The notes: a model not told the origin generated them from the sequence alone. Shown: positions 48,708-58,342, counted from the first letter of the stretch. The stretch: 64,000 bases of DNA from Hymenobacter chitinivorans DSM 11115 (GCF_002797555.1 NZ_PGFA01000003.1:558001-622000); one strand, 5' to 3'. Translations and numbers: made by a program.

Positions 48708-49181
48708 CTAGTGGCAGTTGATGCAGCGGCCCAGTCCTAGGTTGGGCGTGAGTTCCAGATGCGCAAACAGCAGGCTCAGAAACAGCAGCTTGGCTAGGCG
48801 GCGGCGCCAGCGGGTCCCGCTTTGCTGCTGGTCGAGAGCTGCTACCAGCAGCAGAAAGGCCGGCAGGATTCCCAGCAGCAGCAAAAAATGAAACAGGCCC
48901 TGGCCTTCGTCGTCGTGGCTGCCCGCGCCGTAGAGCTTAATGCTCACGTCGTAGAGGGAAATCAGGGTGGCCGACAGCAGGGCTTTGACTAGCGGCTCCG
49001 GGGCCCGGCTAAAAGCCACCAGCCACACTGCCACGGGAATGAGCACTGGCCCAAACAGCAGGCAGACATTTATACCATAATGGTTGCCCAGGCTGAGGCC
49101 GCCGAGCAAAGCCAGGGCTAATACAAAGGCGACGCCGGGGGGAAGCTCGTGGGGTGAGAAGGGGCGAAGAGCGGTAGGCAT
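48708..49181 (-). CDS. Small multi-pass membrane protein of unknown function
   Basis: A 157-residue protein with four hydrophobic segments (about 15-35, 40-55, 85-105, 120-145) linked by short charged loops and a Cys-x2-His tail (RCINCH). Probably an inner-membrane protein. It likely is co-transcribed with the beta-rich secreted protein downstream (42-base gap). No family recognised. Confidence 0.65.
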   Translation of the reverse strand: MPTALRPFSPHELPPGVAFVLALALLGGLSLGNHYGINVCLLFGPVLIPVAVWLVAFSRAPEPLVKALLSATLISLYDVSIKLYGAGSHDDEGQGLFHFLLLLGILPAFLLLVAALDQQQSGTRWRRRLAKLLFLSLLFAHLELTPNLGLGRCINCH

Positions 49182-49268
49182 GGGCTAGGGCACTGGGAGG
49201 ACCCAAAAGTGGCCGCCCGGCCCCGCCATTTTCATGACAAATGTCATTTTCGCTACGGCCGGCCCGAC

Positions 49269-49835
49269 TTAGCCCAGCTTGTTGCGCAGGCGACTCAGCG
49301 TTTCGGGGGCCATGCCCAGGTGGGAGGCAATGTGGTGCAGGGCCACCCGCTGAAACACCGTCGGGAAGTCGCGCAGCAGCAGCTCGTACCGCTCGGTGGC
49401 GGTGCGGGAGCGAAGGTTTTGGGCGCGCTGCTCACTGAGCACGTAGTATTTCTCCAGCACCCGGCGGCCAATGAAATTAAACTCGGGAAAGTCGTGGTAG
49501 AGGCGTTGGAGCTGGTCGTAGCTGATGGAATGCACCACGGCCGGCTCCAGCAGCTCCAGGTATTCCTGGGAAGGCTGCTGGGTGAAAAAGCTCAGGATAG
49601 AAATGACAAAGTCGCCGGCCTGCATAAACCAGGAAGACACTTCCCGGCCGTGCAGCAGGGTGTAGCCCCGCACCAGGCCGGTTTCCAGAAAATAAAGCCG
49701 CCGGGCCACCTGCCCGGGCTGCAGCAGCTGGTGGTGGAACGGCAGTTCTTCCCGCACCGTGCTAGCCAGCAAAGCCGTAGTAAGCTCCGGGCTCAGGGGC
49801 TGCAGCTGGCTGATAAAGGCAATAAAACTAGACAT
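49269..49835 (-). CDS. Crp/Fnr-like regulator without Fe-S cysteines
   Basis: A 188-residue regulator with the cyclic-nucleotide-binding-like barrel at about 25-115 (LLQPGQVARRLYFLETGLVRGY, SWFMQAGDFVISI) and a short C-terminal helix-turn-helix VALHHIASHLGMAPETLSRLRNKLG. It has no Cys, so it cannot hold the FNR cluster. Such short Crp-like proteins are frequent in Bacteroidota and control neighbouring stress or metabolic genes. It is 81 bases downstream of the flavin dehydrogenase gene on the same strand, a likely functional pair. Confidence 0.88.
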   Translation of the reverse strand: MSSFIAFISQLQPLSPELTTALLASTVREELPFHHQLLQPGQVARRLYFLETGLVRGYTLLHGREVSSWFMQAGDFVISILSFFTQQPSQEYLELLEPAVVHSISYDQLQRLYHDFPEFNFIGRRVLEKYYVLSEQRAQNLRSRTATERYELLLRDFPTVFQRVALHHIASHLGMAPETLSRLRNKLG

Positions 49836-49916
49836 GAAAAAGCTGTAGAATCCAAACCAACTGTAGCCCGGTACGCCCGGCCTGGCCGCAGACTTTCGCC
49901 GGGGTTCCTGCCGGTG

Positions 49917-51581
49917 CTACCCTCCGCCCAGCGCCTCGGCAACGGCCCGCCCGGCAATGCGGCCCGAGTACAGGCAGCCGCCAAGGAAAGTGCCTTCCAG
50001 AGCCCGGTAGCCGTGCATGCCGCCCCCGCCGAAGCCCGCAATTTCGCCGGCGGCGTAGAGGCCCGGAATTGGCTGGCCGGCCGAGTCCAGCACCCGGCCC
50101 GAAAGGTCGGTTTCCAGGCCGCCGAGGCTTTTGCGGGTAATGACGTGCAGGCGCACGGCAATGAGCGGACCCTTGGTGGGGTCGAGCAGCTTGTGGGGCG
50201 GGGCCGTGCGAATGAGCTTGTCGCCGAGGTAGTTGCGGGCCCCGCGGATGGCCGTAATCTGGGCGTCCTTGCTGAAAGGGTTGTCGAGCTGCAAGTCCCG
50301 GGCCCGCACTTCCTGCTCCACTTGGGCGTAGTCGAGCAGGTTGTCGCCGGTCAGCTCGTTCATGGCCTGCACCAGCTCGGGCAGGGTGTCGCGCACCAGG
50401 AAGTCGGCCCCGTGCTGCTTGAAAGCTTCCACCGGGGCCGGGGCCCCCTTGCCGAAGGCCCGGCCCAGGGTTTGGCGCCAGCTTTTGTTGGTCAGGTCGG
50501 GGTTCTGCTCCGAGCCCGAAAGCGCAAACTCGTGGCGGATAATCTTCTGGGTCAAGATAAACCAGCTGTAGTCGGCACCGGTCTGGCGCAGGTGCTTGAG
50601 CGTGCCCAGCGTGTCGAAGCCGGGGTAGAGCGGGCCGGGCAGGCGGTTGCCGCGGGCATCGAGCCACAGCGACGACGGCCCGGGCAGAATCCGGATGCCG
50701 TGCCGGGGCCAGATGGGGTTCCAGTTCTGCACGCCCTCCACGTAGTGCCACATCCGGTCCTCGTTGATAACGTGCCCGCCGGCCTGCTGGGTGATGCCCA
50801 GCATCAGCCCATCCACGTGCTCGGGCACGCCCGAGAGCATGTGGGCGGGCGGCGTGCCCAGGCGGGCGGGCCAGTTGCGGCGCACCAGCTCGTGGTTGGC
50901 CCCAATGCCGCCGGCCGTGACGATAACCGCCCGGGCCCGGCAGCTGAATTCCCCCACGACGAGGCGGGAAGTGGCGGCGCCCCGCTCGGCCGCGCTGGGT
51001 TCCAGCACCTCGCCCCGCACGCCCACCACCGCGCCGTTTTCCACGGTTAGCTCGGTCACGCGGTGGCGGAATTTGAGCGTAACCAGCCCCTTTTTCACCG
51101 CCTCCCGCACCCGGTAGGAGAAGGGCGCTACCACGCCCGTGCCCGTGCCCCAGGCCACGTGGAAGCGCGGTACCGAGTTGCCGGGGCCCCGGGCGCCGTA
51201 GCCGCCCCGCTCGGCCCAGCCCACCACCGGAAACAGCTTGATGCCCATTTGCTGTAGCCAGCTGCGCTTTTCGCCGGCGGCCCAGCCCACGTAAGCCTCG
51301 GCCCAGCGCCGGGGCCAGAGGTCCTCGGGCCGGTCAAAGTCGGCGTTGCCGAGCCAGTCGGACAGGGCCAGCTCGTGGGAGTCGTGGATGCGCATGCGGC
51401 GCTGCTCGGGCGAATCGACCAGGAACAGGCCCCCAAACGACCAGAAAGCCTGCCCGCCCATGTTCTGCTCGGGCTCCTGGTCGAGGAGCAGCACGCTTTT
51501 GCCGGCCGCGGCCAGCTCGGAGGCGGCTACCAAGCCGGCCAGGCCGGCCCCAATTACCAGTACATCGGCTTCGGTTTGCAT
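49917..51581 (-). CDS. FAD-binding dehydrogenase, KsdD/fumarate-reductase-like
   Basis: The 554-residue flavoprotein starts MQTEADVLVIGAGLAGLVAASELAAAGKSVLLLDQE, a complete FAD-binding Rossmann motif, and ends with the second FAD loop PGLYAAGEIAGFGGGGMHGYRALEGTFLGGCLYSG-type pattern near the C-terminus. Middle parts include VVGVRGEVL and AVIVTAGGIGANHELVRRNWP. This architecture matches bacterial flavin dehydrogenases related to 3-ketosteroid 1-dehydrogenase. The substrate is unknown and steroid use is not implied. No signal peptide. It is next to a Crp-like regulator. Confidence 0.9.
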   Translation of the reverse strand: MQTEADVLVIGAGLAGLVAASELAAAGKSVLLLDQEPEQNMGGQAFWSFGGLFLVDSPEQRRMRIHDSHELALSDWLGNADFDRPEDLWPRRWAEAYVGWAAGEKRSWLQQMGIKLFPVVGWAERGGYGARGPGNSVPRFHVAWGTGTGVVAPFSYRVREAVKKGLVTLKFRHRVTELTVENGAVVGVRGEVLEPSAAERGAATSRLVVGEFSCRARAVIVTAGGIGANHELVRRNWPARLGTPPAHMLSGVPEHVDGLMLGITQQAGGHVINEDRMWHYVEGVQNWNPIWPRHGIRILPGPSSLWLDARGNRLPGPLYPGFDTLGTLKHLRQTGADYSWFILTQKIIRHEFALSGSEQNPDLTNKSWRQTLGRAFGKGAPAPVEAFKQHGADFLVRDTLPELVQAMNELTGDNLLDYAQVEQEVRARDLQLDNPFSKDAQITAIRGARNYLGDKLIRTAPPHKLLDPTKGPLIAVRLHVITRKSLGGLETDLSGRVLDSAGQPIPGLYAAGEIAGFGGGGMHGYRALEGTFLGGCLYSGRIAGRAVAEALGGG

Positions 51582-51729
51582 ACGCAGTTGGCTGAAAAAC
51601 CCGCGGGGCCGCGTTGTGCACTACAGCCGGCGGGTGAAGTTGAGTGAATTCCCTTGTTCAGCAAGATATTCATTCTGGCATTCCTAGGGAACTGGGCCTT
51701 CGGTGTATTTCCCGGAACCGCTTTTACCA

Positions 51730-51765
51730 AAAAAGGCCCCGCAGCAGCTGCCGCGGGGCCTTTTT
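51730..51765 (-). terminator. Terminator of the transglutaminase-like gene
   Basis: A 13-bp GC-rich stem (51730-51742 with 51753-51765) with A-rich left and T-rich right edges. It lies just after the minus-strand stop at 51785. Confidence 0.85.
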
Positions 51766-51784
51766 CTGCAGCATACTGCCCTGG

Positions 51785-53341
51785 CTAGTAGGAGGCAATG
51801 CGTTTCAGGTCGGTATTGGTCGGCTCGTAGGCCAGGCCCTTGCGGGCGTAGGCTTTGGCGCCGGCCACGTCATTGGCCTTGCCGGAGGCAATGCTGGCCG
51901 CCAGGTAAATATTGGCTACCAGCTGGCTTTCGATGGTGGCTTCCTTGCGGGCGTAGGCCTGCTCAAAGGCAGTCAGATACTTCTTGCCTTCCGTCCGTTT
52001 ATTGTCGGCAAAGGCATCGTAGGCGGCACGGCCGTAGCTGTAGAGGTAGGCCCGCTGCATGGGCGCCGAGCCGCGCAGGAAAGGGTAGTCGGCGGTGAGC
52101 TTGTCGAGGCGGCGCAGCAGGCCCACCGAGTTGCGGTGCACGTTGATTTCGTCCTGCACCACGGCCGAAATCAGGCCCTGCAGCTCGGGGCTGACCTGGT
52201 TGTAGCGGTAGGCTTGCAGCAGCAGCGGAAATGCCTCCGACCCGCGCTGCTGCAGGGCCAGCATCCGCCCGCGCTGCATGTAGTACACGTAGGACAGCGT
52301 GTTGCGGGTGGCCGTGTCGGCCACGCTGGTCATGAACGTGCGGTACACGCCGCGGTAGGTGGCCGTGTCGCCGCGCTCCAGCAGAAACTTCTGGGTCATG
52401 CCCTTAAAGTCGTTGACGCACTCGTCGCGGTACTTGGTGGGCTGGCGGGCGTAGAATTCGGCCAGCAGCTGCACGTCTTCCAGCTTGTTGTAGCTGTTGC
52501 CCTGCAGGCGGGAGGCCAGGCTTTGGGTAAGCAAATATTTGGTTTCGGTGGCCGGATACAGCTTTTCCGCCTTCTGCAGGGCCTGGTAAGCCTTGGCCGC
52601 GTCATCGGCCTGCAGGGCCAGAATGCCCTGGTTATAGTACTGCAGGGAAATCAGCTGGGGCAGGGAAATGGTTTTGTCGGCCTGAAATTTCTGCTTGAAA
52701 ATTTCCTCCACGCCCTTCTGCTGCACTTCGGCCTGACTGACCAGCTTGCCTTCCACCAAGTACTCCACGTAGGCTTTTTTAAACTTGGTATCGGGCAGGA
52801 AGTAGCCGAAGGTGGGGGCGGTAGTTTCCACCGTAATGTTGCTGGCCTCTGGGTCGGCCACCAGGTACACGTGGGTCGGCTTCTGGCGGATAACGTAGGG
52901 CAGGTGGTAGTGCTCGAAAATCAGGGCGTACAGGGCCGAGGCGCTGACGCAGTTGTAGACCCCGCCCTGCACGGTCTGGTCGAAGGTGGCCGCGTCCTCG
53001 TACTTGGTCAGGAAGCGCTGATGGGCCAGCTCAAAGATGCTGCGCACCTGCTTGGCCAGGGGTTTGGTGGTGAGCTTGGTGGCGTCGAGCTGGGTGTAGA
53101 AATCGGCCAGGCGCCGCTCGGCCTGCTGCAGCTCGGCGTCAGTACTGGTCGGGTTAACGGCCAGCAGCTGGGCCAGGTACTCGTGCTCGGTGCGGGGCGC
53201 TTCGGGTGCCAGTGCCGCCTTTTCGAAGGCTGAGGCGTACGTCAGCGGGGAGTGGTAGGCCGGGGCCGTAGTTTGGGCCAGCGCGGGCAGCGCAGCCAGC
53301 CCTGCCAGAGTCAGGGCCGAGTAGCGTAACAGTTGGAGCAT
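51785..53341 (-). CDS. Secreted transglutaminase-like protein with helical repeats
   Basis: With the start at 53341 (MLQLLRYSAL) the protein has 518 residues and a signal peptide ending at ALAQ. Near the N-terminus a transglutaminase-like catalytic triad can be picked out: C131 in GVYNCVSASALY, H157 in KPTHVYLV and D163 in ADPE. The remaining 350 residues are helix pairs typical of TPR-like solenoids. Members of the transglutaminase-like superfamily in Bacteroidota act as peptidases or are inactive. Role unknown; a periplasmic hydrolase is plausible. Confidence 0.78.
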   Translation of the reverse strand: MLQLLRYSALTLAGLAALPALAQTTAPAYHSPLTYASAFEKAALAPEAPRTEHEYLAQLLAVNPTSTDAELQQAERRLADFYTQLDATKLTTKPLAKQVRSIFELAHQRFLTKYEDAATFDQTVQGGVYNCVSASALYALIFEHYHLPYVIRQKPTHVYLVADPEASNITVETTAPTFGYFLPDTKFKKAYVEYLVEGKLVSQAEVQQKGVEEIFKQKFQADKTISLPQLISLQYYNQGILALQADDAAKAYQALQKAEKLYPATETKYLLTQSLASRLQGNSYNKLEDVQLLAEFYARQPTKYRDECVNDFKGMTQKFLLERGDTATYRGVYRTFMTSVADTATRNTLSYVYYMQRGRMLALQQRGSEAFPLLLQAYRYNQVSPELQGLISAVVQDEINVHRNSVGLLRRLDKLTADYPFLRGSAPMQRAYLYSYGRAAYDAFADNKRTEGKKYLTAFEQAYARKEATIESQLVANIYLAASIASGKANDVAGAKAYARKGLAYEPTNTDLKRIASY

Positions 53342-53505
53342 AGATAAATACGGGTAGAATAGCCGCCTGCTTTGGCCGCCAAATCTGCGCAATTTACTTG
53401 CTGGCGCCCAGCTAGCCGCGCGGCCCCCCCTAAAAAAGCTGGCAACTGCCTTTTCGGGCTTTTGCAGCGCCCTATCGTACCCGGCCCCTACCGTTCCCCG
53501 GCCCG

Positions 53506-55173
53506 CTACGACTTCTGAATCAGCCGGAAGCCGTCCTTGGTGACCTGGTACTGCTGGCCCTGAATGGTGATGGTCTGGCCCTCGAGCAGCTTGCTTAGGT
53601 CCATGATGTCGCCCTCGATGGTGTGCAACGAAAAGCCGTGCTTGCGGGCCAGGGCCAGGTATTTGGGGTTGATGTAGTCGTGCACCCCGCAGAGGATGAT
53701 GCGCACGTGGGCCGTGGTGTTTTTGAGCAGCTTGGTGTCGCGGGGGAAGGTATAGTTGTCGGCAATCAGAATCACGTCCGTGGAGTCGGAGGTGAGCTGC
53801 CGGGCGTAGAGCAGGGCCTCGATGTCGTTTTCGGGCGCGTCGCCGCCCCCGCCGGCCTTCATGGCCTCGATGAGCTTGTTTTTGGTGGCCTCGTAGCTGT
53901 CGGTTTTTACGCTGTAGAGGCCGCCGGTTTTGCCCACCTTCTTCTGCTTGTCGGGCGTGTCGTTGCCGTCGTTGAAGAAGACGAAGGTTTTCTCATCCTG
54001 CAGGGTGCTCAGCTGCAGCCAGGCCAGCAGGTCGTAGGTGTAGGGAAACATGCTGCCCGTCACGTCGGTCACCACCACTTCCTTGCTCCACTCGGGGTGG
54101 CGGCTCATCACCTTGTTTACCACGTTGGCATCGGCGGGCAGCTGGGGCTCCAGGGTGGCCGTGTCGGCGGCGGCCAGCAGCTCGCCGGCCTTGGTAATGC
54201 GGGCCTCGCAGTAGTCGTGCTTGTTTTTCTTTTTCAGAAACACCCGGTAGAGCTTGGCGGCCGAGTCGGCCAGGGCAAAGTTGGTAATGGCCAAATCGGG
54301 TTTGCCCAGCAGCTGCAGCGGCCCCATCGGCAGGCGCACGGCGCCCTTTACCTGGAAGGCAAACATGCGCCGGTTAATGGGAAAGCCCGAGGTGAAAGTC
54401 ACGCTCTGGCGGATGGCTTCCTCCAACTCGGCCGGGCAAAACGGGGCGGCCGTCGTGGGCTGCACCCGCACGCTCTGGGTGTTGCCTTTGGCATCAACCA
54501 GGAGCTGAAACTTGACAATCTGGGGCTCCCGCTGGGCGCACTTATAGGTGCGGTGCAGGTTGCGGGCCATCTGGCGCACGGTGAAGCGGGTGAAGGGCAG
54601 GTTGCAGGGGACTTTTTTGCCCGGACTTTTCTTGGCCGTTTTGGGCTTCTTCTTCTCCAGCAGGCGCAGCTTGCGCGTCAGGCTGTCGACTTCGGCCCGG
54701 CTGCTGGCGGCGGTGTAGTGCCGGGCCACGTACACCACGAAGCCGTGAAAAAACGGCTGGCAGGCCGTGGGGCTGTTGCAGCCGGTTTGCTCCACCAGCG
54801 TCCAGGTAATGGACTCATCCTCGAGCAAACCCGGCACCGAGGCGGCCAGGTTGCGGATGCGGCTCAGGTTGAGCTGGCGCTGGTCGAAGGCCGGATTCAG
54901 GCGAAAGGCGGTGTAGACCAAATCGATACGCACGATGTGGCGGTCCTGCAGGCGCAGGGCGCGCAGGTCGGCCCCGGAAAAGCTGGACGGCAGGCGCAGG
55001 GCTTCCAGATCGGGCAGGGGCTGGTACTGCGGGGTGCGGTAGGCGTTGAGCTGGTCGTAAAAGGCGTTCAGGTCGGTGGGTCCGGCCGGGGTGGTTTGGG
55101 CCCGGGCCGCGTGAGTCAGAAGCGCCAGCAGCACGAAGCAGCCCAGCAAAGAGGAACGAAATAAACGCAGCAT
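53506..55173 (-). CDS. Secreted TonB-like / vWA protein
   Basis: With the start at 55173 (MLRLFRSSLL) the protein has 555 residues and a signal peptide ending near ARAQ. Residues about 185-285 resemble a TonB C-terminal domain (IVKFQLLVDAKGNTQSVRV, PAELEEAIRQSVTF). Residues about 365-530 form a vWA domain with the first MIDAS element D370-V-T-G-S374-M; further metal residues are likely (AGGGGDAPEN, LIADN) but not certain. TonB-like folds and vWA are rarely joined. A remnant of a homologous tail sits at 32003-32084. It is divergent from the S41 peptidase gene across 176 bases. Function unknown. Confidence 0.75.
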   Translation of the reverse strand: MLRLFRSSLLGCFVLLALLTHAARAQTTPAGPTDLNAFYDQLNAYRTPQYQPLPDLEALRLPSSFSGADLRALRLQDRHIVRIDLVYTAFRLNPAFDQRQLNLSRIRNLAASVPGLLEDESITWTLVEQTGCNSPTACQPFFHGFVVYVARHYTAASSRAEVDSLTRKLRLLEKKKPKTAKKSPGKKVPCNLPFTRFTVRQMARNLHRTYKCAQREPQIVKFQLLVDAKGNTQSVRVQPTTAAPFCPAELEEAIRQSVTFTSGFPINRRMFAFQVKGAVRLPMGPLQLLGKPDLAITNFALADSAAKLYRVFLKKKNKHDYCEARITKAGELLAAADTATLEPQLPADANVVNKVMSRHPEWSKEVVVTDVTGSMFPYTYDLLAWLQLSTLQDEKTFVFFNDGNDTPDKQKKVGKTGGLYSVKTDSYEATKNKLIEAMKAGGGGDAPENDIEALLYARQLTSDSTDVILIADNYTFPRDTKLLKNTTAHVRIILCGVHDYINPKYLALARKHGFSLHTIEGDIMDLSKLLEGQTITIQGQQYQVTKDGFRLIQKS

Positions 55174-55349
55174 CAGAAGTGGATAAAGCCGGGGCCAGGG
55201 CCAAAGTACAGCTTTAACGCCAAGGGTCCGGCGGTATTTCACGGTTCCGCTTGGGAGTGAATAGCAGCTCCTGCGGCCGGGCCCGGGCGACAATGCCGGG
55301 CGCGTGTCGTACCTATGCGGGGCGGGGCTCCGTTGGCTTCGCCTGCCCT

Positions 55350-56606
55350 ATGCTCCGCTCCGTTCTACGCCTGTTTTTGCTGGTATTGCTGGCCCTTCCC
55401 GCTCCGTTGCGCGCCCAGCCGCCGGCTCCGCTCACCCCGGCCCAGTACCAGCAGGATTTCGACTTTTTCTGGACCACCGTCCACGACAACTACTGCTACT
55501 TCGACAAAAAGCAAACCGACTGGGCCCGGGTGCGCACCGTGTACGGAGCCCAGCTGCCGGGCGTCACGAGCCGGAGCCAGTTTGTGCGCCTGCTCGAAAA
55601 CGCCCTGGCTGAGCTCTACGACAACCACGCCGGCCTCTCGACCAACCTGCCCGATTCCCGCCGCCTGCTGCCCTCGGGCACCGATGCCTGGGCCCGGTTT
55701 GAGCAGGGCAAAGCCGTAATAGTGGCCGTGCGGGCCGGTTTCGGGGCCGAGCGGGTGGGGCTGCGGCCGGGTATGGAGCTGGTGGCCGTCAACGGCGTAC
55801 CCATCGAGCAGGCCCTGCGGCCGTTGCTGGGCCGCACCCTGAAAACCATCGACGCCGCGGCCCGTGAAGTAGCCCTCAACCAGGCCCTGGCCGGCACCCA
55901 CGACCAGGCTCGCCAGCTTACCGTGCGGGCCGGGGGCAAAAAGCGGATGTTGTACCCCGACCAGCCCACGGCCCAGCTTGAAAACATCCGTTACCCGGCC
56001 CTGCTGGAAAGCCGCCAGATCGGGACGGTGGGCTACATCCGGATTCACAACAGCCTGGGCAACAACGCCCTGGTTGCCGCCTTCGACAGCGCCCTGACCC
56101 GCCTGGGCTCTACCACCGGTCTGGTGCTGGACCTGCGCGAAACGCCGGGCGGCGGCAACACCGTGGTGGCCCGGGCCCTGATGGGGCGCCTGCTCACCCA
56201 GGAGCAGCCCTACCAGCGCCACGAGCAGCCCGCCGAGGAGCGGGAGTTTGGCGTGCGGCGCAGCTGGCTAGAGCTGGTAGCACCCCGGCCCCAGCCCTAC
56301 ACCCGGCCCGTGGTGGTGCTCGTGGGCCCCTGGACGAGCAGCATGGGCGAAGGCATCACCGTCGGGCTCGAATCGATGCGGCGGGCCACGATAATCGGGA
56401 CGGAAATGGCCCGGCTCAACGGCTCCATCGAGTCGTACCGGCTGCCCAACTCCCGCTTTGGCTTCAACATTCCCACCGAGCGGCTCTACCGGGTGGATGG
56501 CCTGCCCCGGGAAAACTTCGTGCCCGCCATCCGCCCCGATGATACCATCCCGGGCGACGCCGGCCTGGCCCGGGCCCTGCAGTTGCTGCAGACTGCCAAA
56601 CCTTGA
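55350..56606 (+). CDS. S41-family (C-terminal-processing-type) peptidase
   Basis: With the ATG at 55350 (MLRSVLRLFLL) the protein has 418 residues and a signal peptide ending near LRAQ. The domain order is helical N-terminal region, PDZ-like loop RVGLRPGMELVAVNGVPI, and the S41 core with VGYIRIHN, LVLDLRETPGGGNTV and GPWTSSMGEGITVGLESM, in which Ser331 is the likely nucleophile. S41 peptidases trim periplasmic proteins or peptides. The start 176 bases from the divergent vWA gene supports this choice. Confidence 0.9.
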   Translation: MLRSVLRLFLLVLLALPAPLRAQPPAPLTPAQYQQDFDFFWTTVHDNYCYFDKKQTDWARVRTVYGAQLPGVTSRSQFVRLLENALAELYDNHAGLSTNLPDSRRLLPSGTDAWARFEQGKAVIVAVRAGFGAERVGLRPGMELVAVNGVPIEQALRPLLGRTLKTIDAAAREVALNQALAGTHDQARQLTVRAGGKKRMLYPDQPTAQLENIRYPALLESRQIGTVGYIRIHNSLGNNALVAAFDSALTRLGSTTGLVLDLRETPGGGNTVVARALMGRLLTQEQPYQRHEQPAEEREFGVRRSWLELVAPRPQPYTRPVVVLVGPWTSSMGEGITVGLESMRRATIIGTEMARLNGSIESYRLPNSRFGFNIPTERLYRVDGLPRENFVPAIRPDDTIPGDAGLARALQLLQTAKP

Positions 56607-56686
56607 GCTAACTGGCTCGGGGGTAAATAATCCATTGGCGGCCGGTCGGGCTAGGCTTTATAAAGCCCCCGCCCTATATTTCCCCT

Positions 56687-57274
56687 ATGGCCCGTCCTGA
56701 TACCTACGCCCAGTTTCATCCCGCCACCCGCGCCGAATGGCGGCAGTGGCTGGCCGACCACCACGCCAGCAGCCCCGGCGTGTGGCTGGTGTATTTCAAA
56801 AAGGAAAGCGGGCAGGCCCGGGTCAGCTACGCCGAGTCGGTGGAGGAGGCCCTGTGCTTCGGCTGGATTGACTCCCTGCCCCGCCGCCTCGACGCCGACC
56901 GGAGCGCTCTGCTCTTCACGCCGCGCAAGCCCAAAAGTGGGTGGAGCAAGGTCAACAAGGAACGGCTGGAGCGGCTGGAGCAAGCCGGGCAGCTGCAGCC
57001 CGCCGGCCTCCTGGCCATTGCCCGGGCCCGGCAAAACGGCGCCTGGGAAAGTCTCGATGCGGCCGAAGCCGGCCTCGTGCCCGAGGATCTGGCCGCGGCC
57101 CTGGCCACGGAGCCCACCGCCGAGCGACACTTCCAGGCTTTTTCGCCCTCGGCCCGCAAGATGCTGCTGAACTGGGTGCTGGCCGCCAAACGCCCCGAAA
57201 CCCGGGCCCAGCGCGTGGCCGAAGTTGTGCGCATGGCCGCCCTGAACAAGCGGGCCAACTTCGACCGGGAGTAA
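56687..57274 (+). CDS. YdeI/OmpD-associated family protein
   Basis: The 195-residue protein matches this family well: YAQFHPATRAEWRQWLADHH, SPGVWLVYFKK, SYAESVEEALCFGWIDSLPRRLD, then the FTPRKPKSGWSKVNKERLERL and the C-terminal helical pair with KRPETRAQRVAEVVRMA. Members are linked to bacteriocin resistance or membrane proteins in some species; the biochemical function is not settled. A TATATTTC -7-like sequence lies about 17 bases before the ATG. Confidence 0.9.
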   Translation: MARPDTYAQFHPATRAEWRQWLADHHASSPGVWLVYFKKESGQARVSYAESVEEALCFGWIDSLPRRLDADRSALLFTPRKPKSGWSKVNKERLERLEQAGQLQPAGLLAIARARQNGAWESLDAAEAGLVPEDLAAALATEPTAERHFQAFSPSARKMLLNWVLAAKRPETRAQRVAEVVRMAALNKRANFDRE

Positions 57275-57377
57275 GCCGGGCGTAATTGCGCCGACGCTGA
57301 TCCTGCTAGCCCGGCCGCAGCCCGTGGCCGCCAGGTTCGTACAAGATGGGGCGGCCCGGTGGCGGGCTCCTGAACTT

Positions 57378-57815
57378 ATGCGGCATTGCTGGAAAAATCG
57401 GTTTCGTAGTCTGCTCACGGCCGCCATGCTGACTTGGCCGGTCGTGGTTTACGCGGGTGAGAAGGACGTAAAAGCGTCTTTTTTACTCGTGGGCGGCATT
57501 GGTGGAGTTCTTATCGGGGCCGGCATCTACGCCGGGCTGTTGGGGCTGGCGGCCGTTTGGGCCCGGCGTCGCGCCGCCCGGATGGGGCTGGTCGTGCTGG
57601 CCCTGGGCTGCTACCTCTACATCCAGTACTGGTCGTGCTACTTTCTGGCCATTGCCACCCGGTTTTTGCGCACCCGCCAGATGCACTACGAGTTTGGGGC
57701 TCCTACTCCGCTGCTGACCTGGACCGTGGTGGGGCTGGTGGCGTGGGCCGTAGTAGGGCTGGGGCTGGCCTGGCACCTGGCCCGGCGCGCCCGGCCGCCA
57801 GCACCCGGGTTGTAG
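57378..57815 (+). CDS. Small multi-pass membrane protein of unknown function
   Basis: With the ATG at 57378 (MRHCWKNRFRSLL) the protein has 145 residues with four hydrophobic segments (about 9-26, 35-58, 66-88, 108-130) and a short Arg/Pro-rich C-terminus. An upstream ATG at 57324 adds 18 residues without similarity. Probably an inner-membrane protein. Nothing indicates an activity. Confidence 0.6.
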   Translation: MRHCWKNRFRSLLTAAMLTWPVVVYAGEKDVKASFLLVGGIGGVLIGAGIYAGLLGLAAVWARRRAARMGLVVLALGCYLYIQYWSCYFLAIATRFLRTRQMHYEFGAPTPLLTWTVVGLVAWAVVGLGLAWHLARRARPPAPGL

Positions 57816-57937
57816 TCAATACTGACGCCTAGGGGAAACCTTCCGCCCCCCGCCCTCGAATACCGTAATCCGCGACGCTAAGGCACCGCGGCCTCTTGCT
57901 GTACTTTCCGTTTCCGGCCCCGCTAGATTCTACGCCC

Positions 57938-58342
57938 ATGGCTAAGCATAAAAAGAAGCATTCCAAGAAAGACGGCGTTGGCGACGACCTACTTGATGCG
58001 GCGGCTATGTCCATCAAAAAGTACCGGAAGGTGACCAACGAAATCGGCAAGCTGAGCACCGGCCAGAAGCTGGTGGGCGGCGTGATGCTGCTGGCCGCCG
58101 GCTACTTCTACCTCGATAAAGTGCGGAACGACGGGCCCGACACCCTGTTGGCCGGCCTGAGCGGCCTGCTGCCGGGCGGCGCTTCGCCCCACCCCGCCAA
58201 CGACGAAGACGACGAGGAAACCCCGCCGCCTGCTCCGCCCCGAGCGGCGCTGCCCCGTAAGGCTTCCAAGAAAACCAAAGCTGCTAAATCACCCGGAACC
58301 TTCGGCCGCAAGCCCGCCGCCAGCCCCGACGACGATTTGTAG
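57938..58342 (+). CDS. Lys-rich single-membrane-segment protein, KLSTGQK family member A
   Basis: A 134-residue protein starting MAKHKKKHSKKDG. A positively charged N-terminus is followed by the shared motif KLSTGQKLVGGVMLLAAGYFYL, which is one membrane segment with a preceding amphipathic stretch, and a Pro/Asp/Glu-rich disordered tail with basic blocks. Genes at 58416 and 59559 have the same N-terminal, motif and tail organisation. A TACTTTCC -7-like box lies 35 bases before the start. No function can be inferred; membrane tethering of nucleic-acid or polyanion binders is one possibility. Confidence 0.65.
   Translation: MAKHKKKHSKKDGVGDDLLDAAAMSIKKYRKVTNEIGKLSTGQKLVGGVMLLAAGYFYLDKVRNDGPDTLLAGLSGLLPGGASPHPANDEDDEETPPPAPPRAALPRKASKKTKAAKSPGTFGRKPAASPDDDL

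Noticed and set aside
49209..51050. Long plus-strand open frame of more than 600 codons
   Set aside because: It lies antisense to the Crp-like and flavin dehydrogenase genes and has the Gly/Val/Ala/Gln-rich look of a high-GC shadow frame.
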